Source of the DNA: Bacteroidia bacterium
GTDB lineage: Bacteria > Planctomycetota > Phycisphaerae > Phycisphaerales > SM1A02
DNA: 5,576 nucleotides
Direction: 5' to 3'
Assembly (NCBI GenBank): GCA_030054235.1
Contig: JASGCG010000127.1
Location: 1-5,576, forward strand
Part shown: one piece after another, positions 1 through 5,248 of the stretch
Layout: every line of letters starts with the position of its first letter
Numbering within the stretch: position 1 is the first letter of the stretch
Program-made: the position numbers and the translations under genes
The notes under the pieces: generated by a model
The model's input: the letters and a program-made list of their open reading frames with translations, nothing else
Databases searched by the model: none
What the model was told of the DNA's origin: nothing

Positions 1-476
1 CCGACCTCAAGCCGCACGCGCCCCGAATCATCACGGTCAAGATCGACCCCGAGAAGATCGGCAAGCTCATCGGGCCCGGCGGCAAGACCATCCGCGGGAT
101 CCAGGACCGCACCGGTGCGCAGATCGACATCAACGAGGACGGCACCGTCTTCATCGCCACGGCCGACGGCAACGCGGCCATGCGCGCCAAGGCCGAGGTC
201 GAGGCGCTGGGCGCCGAGATCAAGGTCGGCTCGATCTACGAAGGCAAGGTCGTTGGCATCAAGGACTTCGGTTGCTTCGTGGAGCTCGCTCCCGGCACCG
301 ACGGCATGGTGCACGTGAGCGAGCTGGCCCATGGCTTCGTGAAGACCGTGACCGAAGTGGTCAAGGTCGGCGACGTCATCAAGGTCAAGGTCATCAACGT
401 CGACGACACCGGTCGCATCAAGCTGAGCCGCAAGGCCCTGCTCGAGGCCCCGGCCGAACCGGCCGCCCGCAAGTGA
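1..476 (+). CDS. pnp: Polynucleotide phosphorylase, C-terminal part (5' end outside window)
   Basis: This is the C-terminal 157 residues of PNPase, a phosphate-dependent 3'-5' exoribonuclease that acts in the cytoplasm in mRNA decay, often with the degradosome. The open frame begins at base 3 and runs in from beyond the window edge. Numbering from that first full codon, a KH domain covers about residues 8-68, with the RNA-binding GPGG loop at 24-27 inside IGKLIGPGGKTIRGIQ. An S1 domain covers about 75-146 (VGSIYEGKVVGIKDFGCFVE, then GMVHVSEL). The order KH then S1 at the extreme C-terminus is diagnostic of PNPase. The protein ends in a short tail, EAPAEPAARK, without the long disordered extension some bacteria carry. 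The two catalytic RNase PH domains must lie upstream. A strong hairpin follows the stop, and a cold-shock gene is next downstream. The ATG at 180 is an internal methionine, not a start. Confidence 0.96.
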   Translation, partial: DLKPHAPRIITVKIDPEKIGKLIGPGGKTIRGIQDRTGAQIDINEDGTVFIATADGNAAMRAKAEVEALGAEIKVGSIYEGKVVGIKDFGCFVELAPGTDGMVHVSELAHGFVKTVTEVVKVGDVIKVKVINVDDTGRIKLSRKALLEAPAEPAARK

Positions 477-482
477 GTCACC

Positions 483-522
483 CGGCCGGGCTTCACGCAC
501 CCCGGTGCGTGAAGTTCGGCCG
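483..522 (+). terminator. 18-bp stem-loop just after pnp, no U-tract
   Basis: Bases 491-500 (CTTCACGCAC) and 505-514 (GTGCGTGAAG) are a perfect 10-bp inverted repeat around a 4-nt loop CCCG. In RNA the stem extends through two G-U pairs (489-490 with 515-516) and six more pairs (CGGCCG 483-488 with 517-522), giving 18 continuous pairs. It begins 6 nt after the pnp stop. No run of T follows (the next bases are ATTGTCAAGG), so it is not a classical intrinsic terminator. It may be a U-less terminator or a 3'-end stabiliser against exonucleases. The structure is seen directly; the function is inferred. Confidence 0.7.
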
Positions 523-545
523 ATTGTCAAGGTTTCGCTAGATAA

Positions 546-582
546 CGGGTTGCGCCCCCTTCGTTCCGGGGCGAGAATCCCG
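546..582 (+). promoter_or_regulatory. Stem-loop in the leader upstream of the cold-shock gene
   Basis: The inner stem CGCCCC (553-558) pairs with GGGGCG (568-573) around a 9-nt loop. An outer stem pairs 546-549 (CGGG) with 579-582 (CCCG), continues with TT 550-551 on AA 576-577, and leaves T578 bulged. The hairpin sits about 60 nt before the start codon, between the pnp 3' hairpin and the cold-shock gene. Long structured leaders are known to control cold-shock mRNAs in other bacteria, so a leader role is plausible here. It could equally be a second terminator-like element of the pnp transcript. I cannot place a confident promoter in 523-644. Confidence 0.35.
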
Positions 583-606
583 TCCGTGGGAGCCGTGGTC
601 CGTGGG
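582..606 (+). repeat. Short direct repeats GTCCGTGGG / CCGTGG in the cold-shock leader
   Basis: The 9-mer GTCCGTGGG occurs at 582-590 and again at 598-606. The shared core CCGTGG appears three times (584-589, 593-598, 600-605). The cluster lies in non-coding DNA 39 nt before the cold-shock start codon. It could be a protein- or RNA-binding array, or chance in GC-rich sequence. No known motif is recognised. Confidence 0.4.
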
Positions 607-633
607 GGCCATCACCCGCATCCAAGAACGAGC

Positions 634-638
634 AAAGG
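634..638 (+). promoter_or_regulatory. Ribosome binding site of the cold-shock gene
   Basis: AAAGG lies 6 nt before the ATG at 645, inside GAGCAAAGGCAGCACATG. It resembles the AAAGGAG in front of ndk in this window and supports the ATG at 645 as the start. Confidence 0.6.
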
Positions 639-644
639 CAGCAC

Positions 645-896
645 ATGACCGACACCCAGAAGATCGAGAACGCTGAAGGAACCATCAAGTGGTTCGACGC
701 CCGCAAGGGATTCGGCTTCATCATCGGGCCGCAGGGCCAGGACATCTTCGTCCACTTCACGGTGATCGACCAGGAGACCGGCTTCCGGACCTTCAAGGAC
801 GGTGAGAAGGTCACCTACTCCGCCAACTGCGGCGCCAAGGGCTGGTCAGCGACCTTCGCCCGAAGCGCTGCGCGCGTGACCACGCCGCAGGCGTGA
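645..896 (+). CDS. csp: Cold-shock-domain protein (CspA family), 83 aa
   Basis: This is a small single-domain nucleic-acid chaperone, expected to bind single-stranded RNA or DNA in the cytoplasm and melt mRNA structure. The cold-shock domain fills about residues 11-75: GTIKWFD (12-18), RNP1 as KGFGFI (21-26), and RNP2 as DIFVHF (33-38). These supply the aromatic binding face W16, F17, F23, F25, F35, H37 and F38. The protein is slightly longer than the usual 65-70 aa because of a polar N-terminal extension of about 10 residues and a short tail, AARVTTPQA. The last strand reads GAKGWSATFARSA where typical family members have GPKGLQATNV, so the end of the domain is divergent. A ribosome binding site precedes the start and a GC-rich hairpin follows the stop. 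Whether it is cold-induced cannot be read from the sequence. Confidence 0.94.
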   Translation: MTDTQKIENAEGTIKWFDARKGFGFIIGPQGQDIFVHFTVIDQETGFRTFKDGEKVTYSANCGAKGWSATFARSAARVTTPQA

Positions 897-922
897 GCGG
901 GCGCCACGGGCCCGGTGCCCGC
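897..922 (+). terminator. GC-rich stem-loop directly after the cold-shock gene stop
   Basis: GCGGGCGCC (897-905) pairs with GGTGCCCGC (914-922): nine pairs, one of them G-U, around an 8-nt loop. It begins on the base after the TGA stop. No T-run follows. Its form matches the hairpin after pnp, so both may be U-less terminators or transcript-end protectors. The right arm ends 17 nt before the first possible start of the next gene. Confidence 0.5.
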
Positions 923-939
923 GCCACGGCGACCGACAG

Positions 940-1818
940 ATGCCCGCCCATGCGGGATCGGCCATGCCCGACCAAACCATGATCGTTCCAGCAGCGCTCG
1001 CGTTCACCGCGGGCGCTGCTTTGGCATCGGTCGCGGCGTGGTGGATCCAACGAGCTCGACTGGCCGAGCGCGAGGAACGCGCCCGTGCTGCGGAGCGGCG
1101 CGCCGTCGAAGCCCAGCAGCTCGCCGAACTAGGCACGATGTCGAGCGGCCTCGCGCACGAGATCAAGAATCCTCTCTCGACGGTCGTGCTCAATGCGCAA
1201 CTGCTGCGCGAGGACATCCTCGACGCCCCGCTCGAGGCCGACCAGTCCGCCGGCATGGTGCGCCGGGTCGACGCGCTCGTGCGCGAGACCGACAGGTTGC
1301 GCGACATCCTCACGGACTTCCTGCAGTACGCGGGTCGCATGAAGGTCGATCGAGAGCGACTCGACCTGCGCGAGGTGGCGGTGGACCTCGTCGACTTCCT
1401 GCACGCACAGGCCGCACAGTCGGGCATCCGTCTGCTGCTCTCCCCTCCGCCCGAGCGGGCCGTGACCGTCGAGGCCGATCGCGGGCTGCTCAAGCAGGCG
1501 GCGCTGAACTTGATGCTCAACGCGATGCAGGCCATGGGCAGCGCACCGCGAACCGATGGCGGGCAGCATGAACTCATGCTGCGCATCGAGGACGGCAGCG
1601 GCCGCGCACGGCTGCACGTGATCGACACCGGGCCCGGCATCCCCGCCGACCGGATCGATGGCATCTTCCTGCCCTATGTGACGACCAAGACCGGCGGGAC
1701 CGGTCTGGGGCTGCCGGTCGCCCGACGCATCGCGCGGGAGCACGGCGGCGACATCCGCGTGCACAGCGAACCCGGGCGCGGCAGCGACTTCACGATCGAA
1801 CTGCCCTCCACGGGCTGA
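940..1818 (+). CDS. Membrane-anchored sensor histidine kinase (HisKA + HATPase_c), 292 aa
   Basis: This is a two-component kinase that should autophosphorylate on histidine and pass phosphate to a response regulator not found in this window. With the start at 940, one hydrophobic segment lies at about residues 14-36 (MIVPAALAFTAGAALASVAA). A charged Arg/Glu/Ala-rich helix, probably coiled coil, follows at 37-62. The HisKA H-box GLAHEIKNPLS has phospho-acceptor H73. The ATPase domain shows an N-box (N190, N194 in LNLMLNAMQAM), G1 DTGPGIP (229-235), the F-box-like IFLPYVTTK, and G2 GGTGLGL (252-258). The layout resembles NtrB/ZraS-type kinases, but no PAS, HAMP or periplasmic sensor domain is present. 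The start is uncertain: 940 has no clear ribosome site, while the ATG at 964 has GGGA 6 nt upstream and keeps the whole membrane segment. The ATG at 979 is also in frame. The gene converges on top6A with 4 bp between stops. Confidence 0.92.
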   Translation: MPAHAGSAMPDQTMIVPAALAFTAGAALASVAAWWIQRARLAEREERARAAERRAVEAQQLAELGTMSSGLAHEIKNPLSTVVLNAQLLREDILDAPLEADQSAGMVRRVDALVRETDRLRDILTDFLQYAGRMKVDRERLDLREVAVDLVDFLHAQAAQSGIRLLLSPPPERAVTVEADRGLLKQAALNLMLNAMQAMGSAPRTDGGQHELMLRIEDGSGRARLHVIDTGPGIPADRIDGIFLPYVTTKTGGTGLGLPVARRIAREHGGDIRVHSEPGRGSDFTIELPSTG

Positions 1819-1822
1819 ACGG

Positions 1823-2944
1823 TCAGTCGAGCCAGTCCTTCGCCTTGAGGCGCTCGGGCACGTAGACCTCGCTCACGTACGAGATGTCCTTCGTGATGAG
1901 CGACTCGACTTCCATCTTGAAGCCGTTGGTGAGCATGGCCTGGATCTCCTTCTGCCAGCCCTTGTGCCCTTCGAACCACGGGTACGCCGCGATCTCGCGG
2001 GCACGCTTGATGTCGTTGTCCGTCAGGTCGATCTTCACGGCATCGTCGAGGCCGCACTGGCGGAAGTCCTTGGCGCGGATGCCCAGGAACTTCGCCTCGG
2101 GGATCGCCAAGCGCGTGCTCTCGAACGCAAGCGAGATCGAGCCCTGCTTGATCACGCTGTAGATGTAGTGCCCCCACGGATCGTTGTCGAGCACGCAGAT
2201 GATCGGCAGGCCGAGCTCCTGGTTGAGCCGCTGCAGCAGCCGGCGGCAGCCGCGCGGAGGCTGGCCCGCGCCGTGCGTGAGGATGCAGTTGTGCTTCTCC
2301 CAGAAGCGGTCCTCGTTGAAGCGGTTCCAGACCGTGCCCTTCTCGACGTGGAGGATGAACTTCGCCTCGCACTTCTTGAACTGGATCACGTCGGGTTCGA
2401 CGATCGACGGGAGCGCGTACCCACCCGAACCCATCCGCCGGCAATCGATCTCGTCGCCCTTGTCGACGATCGTGATGTTGCCCACCATCGAGCCGCGGTT
2501 CTCGGCGAAGACGTGGAGTTCCTCGCGCAGGGCAGCCAGGGCGACCTCCAGGTCCTCGAGGATCGGGTCGCTCTCGTCCTGCGTGTCGAAGGTGTTCTCC
2601 TTCGTGCCGGCCACGGTGTGCTTGGCCTTGTAGAAGACGCCACGGAGGCTGCTCGTCTTGCCGGCCTCGATGAGGTCCTTGATCGTGCTCGCGTGCAGCA
2701 TGGTCTGCATGAACTGCTTCGCGGTCTTGAGGTCGAAGAGCGGGCGGTCGGCCGTGCCGTCGCCCATCTCGAGGATCCCCTTCTTGCGGTTCCACACGGT
2801 GTTGCTCTTCGTGCGGGTGGGGATCGACAGCTGCGGCTCGCGGCCCGAGAGGGTCATCTTCGAGATGGCCTGCGCGAGCTCGACGATCTTCTTCTGGGTC
2901 CGGGCGTCACGCTCGGCGATGGATTGGTTGGTCTTCTTGGCCAT
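1823..2944 (-). CDS. top6A: DNA topoisomerase VI subunit A (Spo11/Top6A family), 373 aa
   Basis: This is the DNA-cleaving subunit of a type IIB topoisomerase, which with Top6B forms an A2B2 enzyme that passes one duplex through a transient double-strand break, using ATP. The N-terminal winged-helix (CAP-like) domain contains KTSSLRGVFYKAKHT with the expected catalytic Y105, matching the archaeal LRDLYY motif and lying close to Y103 of the Methanocaldococcus enzyme; F104 replaces the first tyrosine of that motif. The Toprim domain supplies E201 (HVEKGTVW) and D253/D255 (VLDNDPWGH), the metal-binding triad. Length is normal for archaeal Top6A. It is the second gene of a top6B-top6A unit with an 18-bp gap and no strong ribosome site, so translational coupling is likely. 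Presence of a B subunit next door argues against a lone Spo11-like protein. The separate subunits argue against topoisomerase VIII, which is a single fused chain. Confidence 0.95.
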   Translation of the reverse strand: MAKKTNQSIAERDARTQKKIVELAQAISKMTLSGREPQLSIPTRTKSNTVWNRKKGILEMGDGTADRPLFDLKTAKQFMQTMLHASTIKDLIEAGKTSSLRGVFYKAKHTVAGTKENTFDTQDESDPILEDLEVALAALREELHVFAENRGSMVGNITIVDKGDEIDCRRMGSGGYALPSIVEPDVIQFKKCEAKFILHVEKGTVWNRFNEDRFWEKHNCILTHGAGQPPRGCRRLLQRLNQELGLPIICVLDNDPWGHYIYSVIKQGSISLAFESTRLAIPEAKFLGIRAKDFRQCGLDDAVKIDLTDNDIKRAREIAAYPWFEGHKGWQKEIQAMLTNGFKMEVESLITKDISYVSEVYVPERLKAKDWLD

Positions 2945-2962
2945 GGTGGTGCTCGTGCTGGA

Positions 2963-5086
2963 TCAGAAGAGGGTCGGGCCATCCTGCGACGGACGGCGAG
3001 GCACAGGCGGCTTGGCCGCAACGGGCTTGGGCGCGACGGGTTTGGCGGCGGCAGCGGGCACGGGCTTCGCTGCAGGCTTGGTGGCCGCCTTGGGCGAGGG
3101 CGCAGCGGATCGCGACGCCGGCTTGGGCGGGGCCGCAGCGGCCGGTTTGGCCCTGACGCGCGCCGTCGGCGCGGCGAACTCGGGCGCGGCAACGGCCGCG
3201 GGTGCATCGCCCCCCGCATCCGACATCGCCGTCGGCACGATGAGCACGCCGTCGTCGTCGAGTTCCTCCTGCTCGCGCAAGACCTTGCCATCCTCATCGA
3301 GCTGCTGGTCAGCCACGGCGGTCTTGCGCTTGGCCTGCACGTGCAGCGCGTCGTAGAGCCGCTTGGCATCCTCGCCGGTGATCGCGCCGATGGCCTTGGA
3401 GATCTCGCCGATGTAGCGCTCGAAGACATCGCGCCGCTCGCCCTCGCGACGCATCTTCGCGCGCTTGTTGAGGTAGGTGCCGAGCTTGCGGCCGCACTCC
3501 ATGAGCGCAAGCTTCATCTCCTTGCGGATCTCGTCGTAATCGGCGATCGCTTCCTTGCTCTCGCTGGTGAAGGGCACCCACACGCTGGCCATGTGCAGCA
3601 TGATCACGAGCGGACCCACCGGCAGGCTGCCGCGCGGCTGCTGCAGGTTGTAGTTCTTCCAGCCCGTCTCGAGGACCGCCTTGAAGGAGCTGCACGCGCT
3701 CTGCTGGAAGAGCAGCGGCACGCGGTTGGCGAAGCGGATCACGCGCGCGGGCTCGTCGGCGGGAAGATCGCCGCCGAAGGCGATGGCGGCTTCGATCTGG
3801 AACGGACGGCCGCGATAGACCTCGGCGCTGCGGCTGCTGGCCGCGTAGAACTCGGCGCGCACGCCCTTGAGCATGCCGGCCAGCAACTGTCGCACGCCGA
3901 TCGGCGCAAGGCAGTCGGTCGGCGGCGGCGGAAGCTTGACCTCCTGGAAGAACTGGAAGAGCTTCTCGGCCTGCGGCGCCTCGACGTCGCCGGCGCGCGT
4001 GCGGCTGGTGGCATCGGCCGCCTTGCACATCTGCGCAGCGGTGGCGCTGCTCACGCGGCAGAATCGCTCCTGCAGGAAGGTGAACAGGCTGCCCTTCTCG
4101 GTGGCCTCGTAGTCCTTCAGCATCTGCAGCAGGATGCCGAGCTCGATGCCCTTGGGATGCGGCTGGATCTCGCGCGTTTCCGGCGGCAAGTCCTGCACGC
4201 CACGCGGATAGATGACGACGCCGCCGGTCTCGGTGGTCGCCGTGGCCTTCGTCGCCGCATTCGCCTCGGCGTGGGCGAGCACGGAGGCATCGTCGTCGCT
4301 GCCGGCATCGCGCGATGGCGGCACGAACGTGATCCGCGCATGCGGATTCGCGATCGCCGTGAGTTCGAGGAACTCATCGACGCTGCCACGGCCGCGCTGA
4401 TAGCGACCCTCGAGCTCAATGCTCACGCTGGTGCCCGTACGGAACGTCTCAGGCGAGAGGAAGCCGCCTTCCGCGACGAGCGCTCGCGTGCCCTGCGTGA
4501 TCGTGGCCAGGCGCGCCGGCGGGAAGTCCTTGACCTCGTCGTCGGTCGTGACCTCGGCGCGGTTGGTCTTGGTGTTCATCGCCAGCTCGATGTGGTGAGC
4601 GGCGCTGCCGGCCTTGGGCTTGGTGTGGATCACCATCGGACGGCCCGTCGTGATGAGGCCGTACATGCCAGCGGCGCTGATGCCGATCCCCTGCTGGCCA
4701 CGGCTCATCTTCAGGCGGTGGAACTTCGAGCCGTAGAGCAGCCGGCCGAAGATGTTCTCGACCTGCTTGCGCACGATGCCCGGGCCATTGTCGACGACCG
4801 TCAGTCGGTAACGGGAACTCTTGGCGGTCGCAGGCCGGTCCGGCTGAAGGTCCTCGATGATGACGGCGATCTCGGGCAGGATGCCGGCTTCCTCGCATGC
4901 ATCGAGGCTGTTGTCGACGGCTTCCTTGACGGCGGTGAGCAAGGCCTTGCGCGGATTGTCGAAACCCAGCAGGTGGCGGTTCTTGGCGAAGAACTCACTG
5001 ACCGAGATGTCACGCTGGCGCGTGGCCATCTCCTCGGCGGTTGCTCCCTTGCGACGCTTTGCGGTGGTTTCGCTCACGGCTTCCAT
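2963..5086 (-). CDS. top6B: DNA topoisomerase VI subunit B (GHKL ATPase), 707 aa with extended C-terminal tail
   Basis: This is the ATPase subunit that dimerises on ATP binding and drives strand passage by Top6A. The N-terminus AEEMATRQRDISVSEFFAKN matches archaeal Top6B and then shows the GHKL motifs: N-box KEAVDNSLDA (E55, N59), G1 DNGPGI (99-104) and G2 GQQGIGIS (130-137). An H2TH region follows at about 308-395 (QPHPKGIELGILLQML), then the transducer with GWKNYNLQQPRGSLPVGP, where K477 is the likely switch lysine, and VWVPFTSESKEAIA (503-516). The H2TH domain separates it from topoisomerase VIII. Two additions stand out: an Asp/Ala/Thr-rich insertion at about 257-288, and an acidic then Pro/Ala/Lys-rich tail from about 593 to the end, QDGPTLF. 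Archaeal forms are often near 530 aa, so most of the extra length is this tail. The start at 5086 was chosen because conservation begins about residue 17. The frame stays open to 5404 but that part runs antisense through ndk. Upstream ribosome signals are weak (AAGG 11 nt, GGAG 1 nt away). Confidence 0.95.
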   Translation of the reverse strand: MEAVSETTAKRRKGATAEEMATRQRDISVSEFFAKNRHLLGFDNPRKALLTAVKEAVDNSLDACEEAGILPEIAVIIEDLQPDRPATAKSSRYRLTVVDNGPGIVRKQVENIFGRLLYGSKFHRLKMSRGQQGIGISAAGMYGLITTGRPMVIHTKPKAGSAAHHIELAMNTKTNRAEVTTDDEVKDFPPARLATITQGTRALVAEGGFLSPETFRTGTSVSIELEGRYQRGRGSVDEFLELTAIANPHARITFVPPSRDAGSDDDASVLAHAEANAATKATATTETGGVVIYPRGVQDLPPETREIQPHPKGIELGILLQMLKDYEATEKGSLFTFLQERFCRVSSATAAQMCKAADATSRTRAGDVEAPQAEKLFQFFQEVKLPPPPTDCLAPIGVRQLLAGMLKGVRAEFYAASSRSAEVYRGRPFQIEAAIAFGGDLPADEPARVIRFANRVPLLFQQSACSSFKAVLETGWKNYNLQQPRGSLPVGPLVIMLHMASVWVPFTSESKEAIADYDEIRKEMKLALMECGRKLGTYLNKRAKMRREGERRDVFERYIGEISKAIGAITGEDAKRLYDALHVQAKRKTAVADQQLDEDGKVLREQEELDDDGVLIVPTAMSDAGGDAPAAVAAPEFAAPTARVRAKPAAAAPPKPASRSAAPSPKAATKPAAKPVPAAAAKPVAPKPVAAKPPVPRRPSQDGPTLF

Positions 5087-5153
5087 GCTCCATCTCGCCT
5101 TCGTGCGGCATCCGTGCCCAGCGGCCCGAACCAACGGGCGCGCTTGGATCCTA

Positions 5154-5167
5154 GCGACCTGCGACCG
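5154..5167. repeat. Tandem heptamer GCGACCT-GCGACCG in the top6B/ndk divergent region
   Basis: Two head-to-tail copies of GCGACCN (5154-5160 and 5161-5167) lie about 70 bp upstream of the top6B start and 80 bp upstream of ndk. They are bracketed by GGATC (5146-5150) and GATCC (5167-5171). This could be an operator for either gene. The motif is short and not one I recognise. Confidence 0.3.
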
Positions 5168-5188
5168 ATCCGCTGACTCGGCACCCGG

Positions 5189-5217
5189 TTGGCCCGGCCC
5201 ACGGAAACCGCTACTAT
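5189..5217 (+). promoter_or_regulatory. Candidate sigma-70-type promoter for ndk
   Basis: TTGGCC (5189-5194) and TACTAT (5212-5217) are separated by exactly 17 bp. Each matches 4 of 6 consensus positions (TTGACA, TATAAT). TACTAT is one of the few AT-rich hexamers in this GC-rich interval. Transcription would begin near 5224, giving a leader of about 25 nt that includes the ribosome site. The match is moderate and the assignment is inferred. Confidence 0.45.
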
Positions 5218-5235
5218 TCCCGCCCCAATTCCACC

Positions 5236-5242
5236 AAAGGAG
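5236..5242 (+). promoter_or_regulatory. Ribosome binding site of ndk
   Basis: AAAGGAG lies 6 nt before the ATG at 5249. It is the best Shine-Dalgarno sequence in the window and fixes the ndk start. Confidence 0.8.
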
Positions 5243-5248
5243 CACCCC

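Larger units (their letters stand above)
5087..5248. other. Divergent intergenic region between top6B and ndk
   Basis: This 162-bp stretch separates top6B (leftward) from ndk (rightward) and must hold the start signals of both, unless top6B is read from elsewhere. It contains a candidate ndk promoter near its right end. It also has a tandem heptamer (GCGACCT then GCGACCG, 5154-5167), a GGATC/GATCC inverted pair (5146-5150 and 5167-5171), and a small hairpin GCCCG/CGGGC (5124-5128 and 5135-5139, loop AACCAA). I could not find a convincing -35/-10 pair on the - strand for top6B; TAGGAT (minus strand over 5147-5152) is the nearest -10-like hexamer, with no good -35 partner. Confidence 0.5.

Noticed and set aside
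524..546. Promoter from TTGTCA (524-529) and GATAAC (541-546) ahead of the cold-shock gene
   Set aside because: The -35-like hexamer matches 5 of 6 positions, but the spacer is only 11 bp, too short for a sigma-70 promoter, and no good -10 lies at 16-18 bp.
1129..1764. A 211-codon - strand open frame, and others opposite the histidine kinase
   Set aside because: They are shadow frames of the kinase gene, with skewed composition and no motifs; the + strand kinase has all its catalytic boxes.
1813..1828. Small hairpin GGCTGA-ACGG-TCAGTC across the convergent stop codons
   Set aside because: Six pairs with one G-U, most of them the unavoidable complementarity of TGA on one strand with TCA for the other. 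It is too weak to call a bidirectional terminator.
1823..5086. Topoisomerase VIII or a Spo11-like mobile-element protein
   Set aside because: Topoisomerase VIII is a single fused chain without an H2TH domain and is linked to plasmids or integrated elements. Here the subunits are separate, the H2TH region is present and no mobile genes are visible.
1964..5176. A 1070-codon open frame on the + strand opposite top6A and top6B
   Set aside because: Its codons are exact reverse complements of the codons of top6A and top6B, which share one frame. Such a frame stays open whenever the real genes avoid TTA, CTA and TCA, which is expected in GC-rich DNA. The translation is Arg/Leu/Ala/Asp-rich with no recognisable domain, while the - strand proteins have full catalytic motifs.
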